21,841 nucleotides of DNA from Acetobacteraceae bacterium (GTDB taxonomy: Bacteria > Pseudomonadota > Alphaproteobacteria > Acetobacterales > Acetobacteraceae): assembly GCA_027306955.1 (NCBI GenBank), contig DAHUXX010000086.1, positions 1-21,841 of the forward strand, written 5' to 3'. Shown piece after piece: positions 14,860 through 21,841 of this stretch. Both the position numbers and the translations under genes were made by a program. A model generated the notes under the pieces. The model was not told where the DNA came from and searched no databases. It saw only the letters and a list, made by a program, of their open reading frames with translations. Position 1 is the first letter of the stretch, and each line of letters begins with the position of its first letter.

Positions 14860-15435
14860 ATGAATCTCAACCATCCCCACGGTTTCTGCCGCCGTTTTGC
14901 CCGTTCCGAACAGGATCATGAGGATCGCCAGGAGCACCGTCATGGACCTGGCTTCCGCCGCCATCGCCACGGCTTCGGCCGCCGCCGCCCCTTCGACCAC
15001 GGCGAACTGCGGCTTCTGGCGCTCGCCATGATCGCCGCCGAGCCCCGCCACGGCTACGAGCTGATGAAGGGGATCGAGGAGCGCCTCGGCGGCACGTACA
15101 GCCCCAGCCCAGGCGTAATTTATCCAACGCTGTCCTGGCTGGAGGACATGGGCTTCGTCGCGCTCGACGCCGCGGAGGCCGGCCGCAAGCGCTACCGGGT
15201 CACCCCAGAGGGCGAGACCTTCCTCGCCGCCAACCGCCCGGCGCTGGAGGCGCTGGAGGCGCGCCTCGGCAGCACCGAGGGGCGCCCGGGCGTGCCGGCC
15301 CCGGTGGTACGCGCGATGGAAAACCTCAAGCTCGCGCTGCGCCTGCGCCTCGGGCGCGGCCCGCTGGAACCCGCCTCGGCCGAGGCCATCGCGACAGCAC
15401 TCGACGCCGCGGCGCTGGCCGTCGAGCGCAGCTGA
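14860..15435 (+). CDS. PadR-family transcriptional regulator, His-rich YqjI-like
   Basis: The 191-residue protein has a His/Arg-rich N-terminal extension (His 5, 7, 20, 26, 28, 35, 37 and Cys10), followed by a PadR winged helix. FDHGELRLLALAMIA (45-59), HGYELMKGIEERLGGTYSPS (64-83) and PGVIYPTLSWLEDMGFV (84-100) are nearly those of E. coli YqjI, a nickel-responsive repressor that also has a His-rich N-terminus. The C-terminal part (about 118-191) would form the dimerisation helices. Metal sensing is therefore plausible, but the metal is unknown. In E. coli the target is the adjacent siderophore reductase gene yqjH; no such gene is in this window, so autoregulation or distant targets are inferred. 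The ATG has no Shine-Dalgarno sequence and lies six bases after a candidate -10. The coxL-like gene converges with only 19 bp between the stops. Confidence 0.9.
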   Translation: MNLNHPHGFCRRFARSEQDHEDRQEHRHGPGFRRHRHGFGRRRPFDHGELRLLALAMIAAEPRHGYELMKGIEERLGGTYSPSPGVIYPTLSWLEDMGFVALDAAEAGRKRYRVTPEGETFLAANRPALEALEARLGSTEGRPGVPAPVVRAMENLKLALRLRLGRGPLEPASAEAIATALDAAALAVERS

Positions 15436-15448
15436 TCCCGGGGGTGGC

Positions 15449-15464
15449 GGCGGCCTAAGCCGCC
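15449..15464. terminator. Possible bidirectional hairpin between convergent genes
   Basis: GGCGGC (15449-15454), a CTAA loop and GCCGCC (15459-15464) can form a 6-bp GC stem. The loop contains the TAG stop of the coxL-like gene. No T tract follows on either strand, so intrinsic termination would be weak. The 19-bp gap leaves no room for another terminator. Confidence 0.3.
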
Positions 15465-17776
15465 TTCGCCACCGCCCGCCAGATCTGCTCGGGCGTCGCT
15501 GGCATGTCGACATGGTTGATGCCGAGTGGCGACAGCGCGTCGACGACGGCGTTGATCACCGCCGGCGGGCTGCCCACGGCCCCCGCTTCGCCGGCGCCCT
15601 TCACACCGAGCGGGTTGGTGCCGCACGGGATCTCGACGAGATCGACCTCGATGTCGGGCAGGTCGTCCGCCCGCGGCACCGCGTAGTCCATCAGGCTCCC
15701 GGAGAGCAGCTGGCCGGAGGACGGGTCATAGGCCGTGCGCTCCAGCACCGCCTGGCCGAACCCCTGCGCCACGCCGCCATGCACCTGACCGCGCACGATC
15801 ATCGGGTTCACCGCCTTGCCGAAATCGTCCGTCACGGAATAGCGCACCAGCGCGATCACGCCGGTCTCCGGATCGACCTCCACCTCGGCGATGTGGCAGC
15901 CGTTGGGGAAGGTGTGGGCCTTGATCTCCGCCACCTCCGCGGCGTCGAGCGTGGTCGCGTCCTCGCCCTTCGCCGCCTTCGCGCGCTGCGTCGCCGCCAG
16001 CTCCATGATGCCCACGCCGCGATCGGTGCCGGCGATGGCGAAGCGGCCCGCCTCGAACACGATATCCGCCGGTGCCGCCTCCAGCGCCTCGGAGGCGGCC
16101 TTGCGCCCGCGCTCGATCACGGTTGCCGCCGTCACCAGGATCGCCTGGCCTTCCGAGTAGAGGCTGCGCGCGCCGCCGGTGCCGCCGCCCTCGGGGATGG
16201 TGTCGGTGTCGCCCTGGCGGATGCGCACCTTCTCTCCCGGCACGCCGAGCCGGTCGACGGTGAGCTGCACATAGGCGGTCTCGTGCCCCTGGCCGGTGGA
16301 CTGGGTGCCGACATAGACATCGACGAACCCGTCCTCGGCGAAGCGGATCTCCGCGCGTTCGGTCGGGGCGCCGCCCGTGGCCTCGAGGTAGTAGGCCATG
16401 CCGATGCCGCGCCGCTTGCCGCGCTTCGCCGCCTCCGCCCGCCGCTTCTCGAACCCGGCCCAGTCCATGGTCTTCAGCGCGTGGTCGAGCACGACGCGGA
16501 AGTCGCCGGAGTCGTAGACCTTCCCCACCGGCGTGCGGTGCGGCATGCGGTCCGGGGTGACCATGTTGCGCCGGCGCAGTTCCGCGCGGTCGGCCTTGAG
16601 GTGGCGCGCAACCGCATCGACCAGCCGCTCCACCAGGTAGTTCGCCTCCGGCCGCCCGGCGCCGCGATAGGCATCGACCGGGACGGTGTTGGTGAACACG
16701 CCGATCACGTTGGCATAGATCGCCTTGAACCCGTAGACGCCGGCGAGCACGCCGGTTCCGGCGCCGGTCGGGATGAAGGGCGCGTAGTTGGAGAGGTAGG
16801 CGCCCATGTTGGCGACGTTACGGGTACGCAACGCCAGGAACCTGCCGTCCTTGTCCACGGCAAGCTCGCCGAGCGTGATGTTGTCGCGCCCCTGCGAGTC
16901 GGAAAGGAACGCCTCCGCGCGCTCGGAGGTCCATTTCACCGGCCGGCCGAGCTTTCGCGCGGCGTAGCAGGTCAGCACCTGCTCGGGATACAGGAACAGC
17001 TTCATGCCGAACCCGCCGCCCACGTCCGGCGTGATGACGCGGAACTTGTCGGGATCGACTTTGAACACGTCCTTGCCGAGGAAGTCCTTGAGGCTCCAGC
17101 CGCCCTGCGTGTTGGTGCGCAGCGTCCACCGCCCGCTCGCCGCGTCGTAGGAGGCGAGCGAGGCGCGCGCCTCCATGGAGTTCACCACGATGCGGTTGTT
17201 CACCACGGTGAGCCGGGTGATGTGCGCCGCCTTCGCGAACTCCGCCTCGACCGCCGCCTTGTCGCCGATCTCCCAGTCGAAGCAGACGTTGCGCGGCGCC
17301 TCCGCCCACACCTGGGGCTGGCCCGGCTCCATCGCGCTCGCGAGGTCGGTGACCGAAGGGCGTATGTCGTAATCCACCACGATCGCCTCGGCCGCGTCGC
17401 GCGCCTGCTTCACCGTCTCCGCGACGACGAAGGCAACGGGCGTGCCCACGTGGTGCACGGCGGTGCGCGCCAGCACCGGACGTTCTGGGGTCACCTGGTC
17501 GGTGCCGTCGCGGTTCTTCATCTTCGCCGCGCAGGGCAGCGTGCCGATGCCGTCGGCGTCGAGATCGGCCGCGACATAGACCGCGATCACGCCGGGCATC
17601 GCCTTGGCCGCCGCCGGATCGACCGAGCGGATCGCGGCCGCGGCGTGCAGGCTGCGTAGCACCACGCCGTGGGCCATGCCGGGAAGCCGGATGTCGTCCG
17701 TGTAGCTGCCCGCGCCCTTCAGCAGGCGCGGGTCCTCGACGCGGCGGACAGGTTGGGCAAGACCGAACTTTTCCAT
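15455..17776 (-). CDS. Xanthine dehydrogenase-family molybdopterin-binding large subunit (form II CoxL-like)
   Basis: The 773-residue protein is a full-length molybdenum hydroxylase large subunit. The N-terminal a/b-hammerhead domain begins RRVEDPRLLKGAGSYTDDI (11-29). Cofactor-binding segments include GGGFGMK (253-259), AYRGAGR (369-375) and, near the end, GAGEAGAVGSPPA, with the catalytic base Glu at 730. AYRGAGR is the form II signature; true CO dehydrogenase (form I) has AYxCSFR, so CO oxidation is not implied. The family hydroxylates aldehydes, purines or N-heterocycles; the substrate is unknown. These enzymes normally need FAD (CoxM) and 2Fe-2S (CoxS) subunits, and neither is adjacent. 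The ATG is supported by GGAGAA 6 bp upstream. A candidate promoter lies in the 80-bp gap behind the RND gene, so it is probably its own transcription unit. Confidence 0.93.
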   Translation of the reverse strand: MEKFGLAQPVRRVEDPRLLKGAGSYTDDIRLPGMAHGVVLRSLHAAAAIRSVDPAAAKAMPGVIAVYVAADLDADGIGTLPCAAKMKNRDGTDQVTPERPVLARTAVHHVGTPVAFVVAETVKQARDAAEAIVVDYDIRPSVTDLASAMEPGQPQVWAEAPRNVCFDWEIGDKAAVEAEFAKAAHITRLTVVNNRIVVNSMEARASLASYDAASGRWTLRTNTQGGWSLKDFLGKDVFKVDPDKFRVITPDVGGGFGMKLFLYPEQVLTCYAARKLGRPVKWTSERAEAFLSDSQGRDNITLGELAVDKDGRFLALRTRNVANMGAYLSNYAPFIPTGAGTGVLAGVYGFKAIYANVIGVFTNTVPVDAYRGAGRPEANYLVERLVDAVARHLKADRAELRRRNMVTPDRMPHRTPVGKVYDSGDFRVVLDHALKTMDWAGFEKRRAEAAKRGKRRGIGMAYYLEATGGAPTERAEIRFAEDGFVDVYVGTQSTGQGHETAYVQLTVDRLGVPGEKVRIRQGDTDTIPEGGGTGGARSLYSEGQAILVTAATVIERGRKAASEALEAAPADIVFEAGRFAIAGTDRGVGIMELAATQRAKAAKGEDATTLDAAEVAEIKAHTFPNGCHIAEVEVDPETGVIALVRYSVTDDFGKAVNPMIVRGQVHGGVAQGFGQAVLERTAYDPSSGQLLSGSLMDYAVPRADDLPDIEVDLVEIPCGTNPLGVKGAGEAGAVGSPPAVINAVVDALSPLGINHVDMPATPEQIWRAVAKAA

Positions 17777-17782
17777 CGGGCG

Positions 17783-17788
17783 TTCTCC
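17783..17788 (-). promoter_or_regulatory. Ribosome binding site of the coxL-like gene
   Basis: GGAGAA on the minus strand lies 6 bp before the ATG at 17776 and supports that start. Confidence 0.6.
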
Positions 17789-17806
17789 GGCGTTTTCTCG
17801 CGGGCC

Positions 17807-17834
17807 AGTCTAGTCGCCGATCGGCAAACGCCAA
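17807..17834 (-). promoter_or_regulatory. Candidate promoter of the coxL-like gene with a palindrome in its spacer
   Basis: On the minus strand, TTGGCG (17834-17829) and TAGACT (17812-17807) are 16 bp apart. The spacer contains GCCGATCGGC (17816-17825), a perfect 10-bp palindrome, placed where a repressor or MerR-type activator could act. Transcription from about 17800 would give a leader of about 24 nt carrying GGAGAA. The call is by pattern only. Confidence 0.4.
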
Positions 17835-17856
17835 CCCCCCATGGTGGCGCGGCGGC

Positions 17857-20800
17857 TCACGGCTCGCGATGGCCGAGGCGCGCCTTGATCCGCTCGCGCA
17901 GCGTCTGCACCGTCACGTAGAGCATCGGGATGACGAAGATGCCGACGCTGGTCGCACCGATCATGCCGGCGAAGACCGGCGTGCCCACGGCGCGGCGCGA
18001 CAGCATCGCGGCACCCGTCGCGGTGACCAAGGGCACCAGCCCCATCACGAAGGCGATCGAGGTCATCACGACGGCGCGGAACCGCATGCGCGCGCCCATC
18101 ACCGCGGCGTCGCGGATCGACATCCCCTCCTCGCGCCGCTCCTTGGCGAACTCGACGATCAGGATGCCGTTCTTCGCCGCCAGCGCGATCAGCACCACGA
18201 GCCCGATCTGCCCATAGAGGTCGAGCGAGATGTGCGCCACCGAGATACCAACGAAGGCGCCGAGCACGCCGATCGCGACCGAGAGCATCACCGGGATCGG
18301 GATCGACCAGCTCTCGTAGAGCGCCACCAGGAACAGGTAGGCGAACAGCACCGAGAGGGCGAGGATCGGACCGGTCTGCCCCTGTGACTGCGCCTCCTGG
18401 TAGGAGGTGCCGGTCCAGTCGAAACTGTAGCCCGGTGGCAGCGTCTTGTTCGAGATCGCCGCCATCGCCGCCAGCGCCGTGCCGCTTGACACGCCGGGCG
18501 CGGGCGAACCCTGGATCGAGATCGAGCGGTAGTTGTTGTAGCGCGTGATCACCTGCGGCCCGAGCACGTAGTGCGCCGTCGCCAGCGCGCGCAGCGGCAC
18601 CATCGCCCCAGTCTTGTTGCGCACATAGATCCGCCACAGCGCGCTCTCGCTCATGCGGTCGGACTGGTCGCCCTCGATGATGACCTGCCAGGTCCGGCCG
18701 TAGAGGTTGAAGTCGTTCACGTAGATGCCGCCGAGCGTGGCCTGCAGCGTGGTGAAGATGTCCGAGACGTTGACGCCGAGCGCCTCCGCCTTGGCGCGGT
18801 CGATGTTGAGGTAGAGCGAGGGCGTCGTGGCGCTGTATGTCGAGAACACGCGCGCGAGCTGCTTGTCGCTGTTCGCGGCGCCGAGCAGCCCATACATCAC
18901 GCTGCCCATCGCCGCGGGGCTCTGCCCTTCGAGCGCCTGCAACTGGTACTGGAACCCGCCCGAGGTCGACAGCCCGATGATCGGCGGCAGGTTGAACGGG
19001 AAGATCTCGGCCGACGGGATCTGCGATACCGCGCCGAACACGCGCCGGATCACCGCCTGCGCGCGGTCAGCCGCTGCGGTGCGGTCCGCGAACGGCTTCA
19101 GCCCCGCCACCATGAACGCGGCGTTGCTCTCCGCCCCGCCATCGAGCAGCGAGAAGCCGACCACCGCCAGCGTCTTGTCCACCTGCGGCTGCGCGCGGAG
19201 GATGCGCTCGACGCGGCTGACCACCGCCGTGGTGCGCGAGACCGAGGCGCCGGGCGGCAGCTGCACGTTGACGAAGAACGCGCCCTGGTCCTCCTCCGGC
19301 AGGAAGCCGGTCGGAACCATGTTGGACAGCGTCCAGATGCCGAACCCCGCGGCGGCGATGGCGACGACGCCCAGCACCGCCACGCGCACCAGCCGGTGCA
19401 CCACCGCGGCGTAGCCGCTGCGCACCTTGTCGATGCCCTTCGCCATCAGGAACAACGGCCCGCGCGACTTGCGCCCCGGCCGCAGGAACACGGCGCACAG
19501 CGCGGGCGAGAGCGTCAGCGCGTTGGTCGCCGAGATCAGCATCGCGATGGTGATGGTGATGGCGAATTGCCGGAACAGCTCGCCCGAGACGCCGGGGATG
19601 AACGCGATCGGCACGAACACCGAGAGCAGCACCAGGCTGATCGCGATCACGGGGCCGGTGATCTGGCGCATCGCCTTTTTCGTCGCCTCGGCGGGCGTCA
19701 GCTCCGGCTCCTCCTCCATCACCCGCTCGACATTCTCCACCACCACGATCGCGTCATCGACGACGACGCCGATCGCGAGCACGAGGGCGAGCAGCGAGAC
19801 GGTGTTGGCCGAGAACCCGATCAGCAGCAACACCGCGAACGTGCCGATCAGGCTCACCGGCACGGCAACGCTGGGGATGATGGTCGCGCGCAGCTTGCCG
19901 AGGAACAGGTAGACCACCAGCACCACCAGCAAGAACGCCTCGCCGAGCGTGGTGATCACCTCGCGGATCGTGTCCGAAACGAAGGTGGAGCTGTCATAGA
20001 AGGTGACGCGCTTGAGCCCGGCGGGGAAACGCGCCTGCAGCCGGTTCAGCGTCGTCTCCACCGCCGCCGAGGTGGAGACGGCGTTGGCGCCCGGCGCGAG
20101 GAAGATACCGACCGCGACCGCCGGCTGGCCGTCGAAGCGCGACAGCGTGTCCTGGCTTTGCGCGCCGAGCTCCACCCGTGCAACGTCCTTCACGCGGAGC
20201 ATCGAGCCGTCGGGGTTGGCGCGCAGGATGATGTCGCCGAACTGTTGGGGTGTGACCAGGCGGCCCTGCGTCTGCACGTTGAACTGGAACTGCACGCCGT
20301 CGCTGATCGGCCGCGCGCCGATGCGCCCCACCGCCGCCTGCTGGTTCTGCGCCGCGATCGCCGCGATCACGTCCTGCGGTGTGATGCCGAGCTCCACCAG
20401 CCGCGACGTGCGGAACCAGATGCGCATCGAGTAGTTCTGCGCGCCGAACACGAAGGCCTGGCCAACGCCGGGCGTGCGCGACAGCGCGTCGAGCACGTTG
20501 ATGGTGACGTAGTTGCTGATGAACAGCGGCGTGAGCTTGCCGCCCGGCGAATAGAACTGGACGAATTTCAGGATCGCCGAGCTGCGTTTCTGGACCGTCA
20601 CGCCCTCGCGCTGCACCTCCGCCGGCAGCTTCGACAGCGCCGCCTGCACGCGGTTGTTGACGTTGACCGCGTCGATGTCCGGGTTGGTCCCGATCGCGAA
20701 GCTGACGGTGAGGTTGTAGCTGCCATCGTTGCCGCTCGTGGACTTCATGTACAGCATCTTGTCGACGCCGTTGATCGCCGCCTCCAGCGGCTGCGCGACC

Positions 20801-20982
20801 GACTGCTCCACCACCGCGGCCGACGCGCCCGGGTAGTTGGTGGTGACCTGCACCTCGGGCGGCACGATATCGGGGAACTGCGCGACGGGGATGCGCGTGA
20901 GCGCGATCCCGCCGGCGAGCGTGATCAGGATCGCGATGACGACCGCGAGCCGCGGTCGGTCGATGAAGACGCCGGAGATCAC
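17857..20982 (-). CDS. HAE1-family RND multidrug efflux permease (AcrB/MexB-like)
   Basis: The proton-driven inner-membrane pump of a tripartite efflux system has 1041 residues, the normal length. The GTG at 20982 gives the standard start VISGVFIDRP followed by TM1; an in-frame ATG at 21024 would add 14 Arg-rich residues overlapping the adaptor gene and is less likely. The proton-relay residues are present: D409 and D410 in LAIGVVVDDAIVVVENV (TM4) and K937 in ALAAKNGILIVEF (TM10). SNYVTINVLDALSRTPGVG (156-174) and MVPTGFLPEEDQGAFFVNVQ match the AcrB porter and TM7-periplasm junction. The substrate range cannot be read from sequence; drugs, solvents or detergents are typical. It lies 13 bp after the adaptor stop, so it is the second gene of an operon entering from the right. 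No outer-membrane factor gene follows; the next gene downstream is coxL-like. Confidence 0.95.
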   Translation of the reverse strand: MISGVFIDRPRLAVVIAILITLAGGIALTRIPVAQFPDIVPPEVQVTTNYPGASAAVVEQSVAQPLEAAINGVDKMLYMKSTSGNDGSYNLTVSFAIGTNPDIDAVNVNNRVQAALSKLPAEVQREGVTVQKRSSAILKFVQFYSPGGKLTPLFISNYVTINVLDALSRTPGVGQAFVFGAQNYSMRIWFRTSRLVELGITPQDVIAAIAAQNQQAAVGRIGARPISDGVQFQFNVQTQGRLVTPQQFGDIILRANPDGSMLRVKDVARVELGAQSQDTLSRFDGQPAVAVGIFLAPGANAVSTSAAVETTLNRLQARFPAGLKRVTFYDSSTFVSDTIREVITTLGEAFLLVVLVVYLFLGKLRATIIPSVAVPVSLIGTFAVLLLIGFSANTVSLLALVLAIGVVVDDAIVVVENVERVMEEEPELTPAEATKKAMRQITGPVIAISLVLLSVFVPIAFIPGVSGELFRQFAITITIAMLISATNALTLSPALCAVFLRPGRKSRGPLFLMAKGIDKVRSGYAAVVHRLVRVAVLGVVAIAAAGFGIWTLSNMVPTGFLPEEDQGAFFVNVQLPPGASVSRTTAVVSRVERILRAQPQVDKTLAVVGFSLLDGGAESNAAFMVAGLKPFADRTAAADRAQAVIRRVFGAVSQIPSAEIFPFNLPPIIGLSTSGGFQYQLQALEGQSPAAMGSVMYGLLGAANSDKQLARVFSTYSATTPSLYLNIDRAKAEALGVNVSDIFTTLQATLGGIYVNDFNLYGRTWQVIIEGDQSDRMSESALWRIYVRNKTGAMVPLRALATAHYVLGPQVITRYNNYRSISIQGSPAPGVSSGTALAAMAAISNKTLPPGYSFDWTGTSYQEAQSQGQTGPILALSVLFAYLFLVALYESWSIPIPVMLSVAIGVLGAFVGISVAHISLDLYGQIGLVVLIALAAKNGILIVEFAKERREEGMSIRDAAVMGARMRFRAVVMTSIAFVMGLVPLVTATGAAMLSRRAVGTPVFAGMIGATSVGIFVIPMLYVTVQTLRERIKARLGHREP

Positions 20983-20995
20983 GGGGCCGTCCGCG

Positions 20996-21841
20996 TCAGT
21001 GCTGCGGCGCCGCGGGCGGCGCAAACGGGTGCGGGTTGACCACGATCCCTGCCCGCACCCGTTGCAGCCCGTCCACCACCACCTCCTCGCCCGGCTTCAG
21101 CCCGGTGGCGATCGCCGCGACCGTGGGCGTCGACTGCCCGAGCGTCACCCGCCGGACGGTGACATGTTTCGTCGCGTCAACGACGTAAACGAAATTCCCC
21201 TGCTGATCGGCGAGCACCGCCTGGCGCGGCACGCCCAGAACCGTCACCGGCTGCACGCCCTCGAGCAGCACCGTCACGAACTCCCCGTCCACCAATTCCC
21301 GGTTGCCGAGCCCGCCGGGCTTCGCGCCCGGCAGCAGCGGGTTGGGGATGCTCGCACGCATCATCAGCGTGTCCGTCGTCTGCGCGACGGTCGGGTCGAT
21401 GTAGTCGACCGTGCCGCTTTGGCCGTAAAGCTTGCCGTCGGGCAGGCGCAGCTGCACCCGGACCGCGGCGAACCCGCCCTTGGTCGCGTACTTGTGGCGC
21501 AGCGCCAGCACCTCGCTCGTCGCCACCGGGAACAGCACGTACATCGGGTCCTGGCTCACGATCGTCGCGAGCGCGCCGGAGCCGGGGCTCACCACGTTGC
21601 CCACTGCATAGGTGCTGCGGCTGATCTTGCCGGCGATCGGCGCGCGGATCTCGTTGTAGCCGAGGTTGATCTCGGCTGCCTGCAGGTTCGCCTCCGCCGA
21701 AGCAAGCTGGGCCGCCTGGCTCTGCTCGGCCGCGAGCGCGTTGTCCACCGCCGAGCGCTGCCCCGCCGGCGTGTTCAGCAGCGCCTGGGCGCGCCGCAGC
21801 GTCAGCGTCGCGTTGGCGAGCAGCGCACGGTTCTGCGCCAC
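20996..21841 (-). CDS. RND efflux periplasmic adaptor (AcrA/MexA, HlyD family), N-terminus beyond the edge
   Basis: The frame is open to the right edge, so the 5' end (signal peptide or lipobox and first lipoyl half) is missing; 281 or so residues are visible. The visible order fits the family. A coiled-coil hairpin descends with LANATLTLRRAQALL and AAEQSQAAQLASAEANLQAAEINL. The second lipoyl half has LGYNEIRAPIAGKIS. A beta-barrel (LFPVATSEVLALRHKY) and a membrane-proximal domain (VPRQAVLADQQGNFVYVVD, then GLKPGEEVVVDGLQRVRAG) follow. It bridges the RND pump to an outer-membrane channel in the periplasm. The Val at the very edge is not taken as a start. The gene ends 13 bp before the RND permease and belongs to the same operon. 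Confidence 0.93.
   Translation of the reverse strand: MAQNRALLANATLTLRRAQALLNTPAGQRSAVDNALAAEQSQAAQLASAEANLQAAEINLGYNEIRAPIAGKISRSTYAVGNVVSPGSGALATIVSQDPMYVLFPVATSEVLALRHKYATKGGFAAVRVQLRLPDGKLYGQSGTVDYIDPTVAQTTDTLMMRASIPNPLLPGAKPGGLGNRELVDGEFVTVLLEGVQPVTVLGVPRQAVLADQQGNFVYVVDATKHVTVRRVTLGQSTPTVAAIATGLKPGEEVVVDGLQRVRAGIVVNPHPFAPPAAPQH

Noticed and set aside
15512..17659. Long open plus-strand frame opposite the coxL-like gene
   Set aside because: Composition is His/Arg/Asp-rich with no recognisable motif; the opposite strand encodes a complete molybdoenzyme subunit.
15455..17776. True carbon monoxide dehydrogenase CoxL
   Set aside because: The active-site loop is AYRGAGR (form II), not the AYxCSFR of CO-oxidising form I, and CoxM/CoxS are absent.
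18571..21039. Long open plus-strand frame opposite the RND pump
   Set aside because: Antisense artefact of high GC; the product is charged repeats without a fold, and the pump frame is unambiguous.
1..21841. CRISPR array, insertion sequence, prophage, tRNA or rRNA
   Set aside because: No regularly spaced repeats, transposase or integrase motifs, terminal inverted repeats or cloverleaf sequences were seen on either strand.

Overview
The window is very GC-rich throughout (roughly 70% by eye) and almost completely coding, with 12 protein genes packed onto both strands plus a partial gene at each edge. Gene content points to an alphaproteobacterium, most plausibly a member of the Rhodospirillales/Acetobacteraceae: a hopanoid-type RND transporter (HpnN), a membrane-bound ferritin/VIT1 iron exporter (MbfA), a form-II CoxL-like molybdoenzyme and a DadA-type dehydrogenase. 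The taxonomic placement is inference; no rRNA or tRNA gene lies in the window.

Left block, minus strand (1-5897): hpnN is followed, with a 4-bp GTGA overlap, by a secreted GH42-like glycosidase. After 150 bp comes the 5' part of a BNR/Asp-box repeat protein that runs off the left edge. Divergently, on the plus strand (6016-11161), come a stand-alone MetE-catalytic-domain protein, a GT4 glycosyltransferase 22 bp behind it, purH with its own likely promoter, and a DadA-like flavoprotein 25 bp after purH.

Centre block, plus strand (11286-15435): mbfA, a Wzx-type flippase whose TTG start lies two codons after the mbfA stop in the same frame, and a second GT4 glycosyltransferase overlapping the flippase by ATGA. 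These look co-transcribed and join iron export to envelope polysaccharide assembly. A 53-bp AT-rich island (about 30% GC) with strong palindromes then precedes a His-rich, YqjI-like PadR regulator, whose own operator this probably is.

Right block, minus strand (15455-21841): a tripartite efflux operon enters from the right edge (periplasmic adaptor, 5' end missing, then a complete HAE1-type RND pump). No outer-membrane factor is seen. It is followed by a solitary CoxL-like molybdenum hydroxylase large subunit with its own candidate promoter, convergent with padR.

No insertion sequence, phage gene, CRISPR array, tRNA, rRNA or recognisable riboswitch was found, and no gap exceeds 150 bp. Several genes (hpnN, purH, padR) lack a Shine-Dalgarno sequence and have a plausible -10 hexamer 6-7 nt before the ATG, so leaderless mRNAs are likely. 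The most unusual points are the hpnN-glycosidase coupling, the mbfA/flippase in-frame junction and the PadR operator island.
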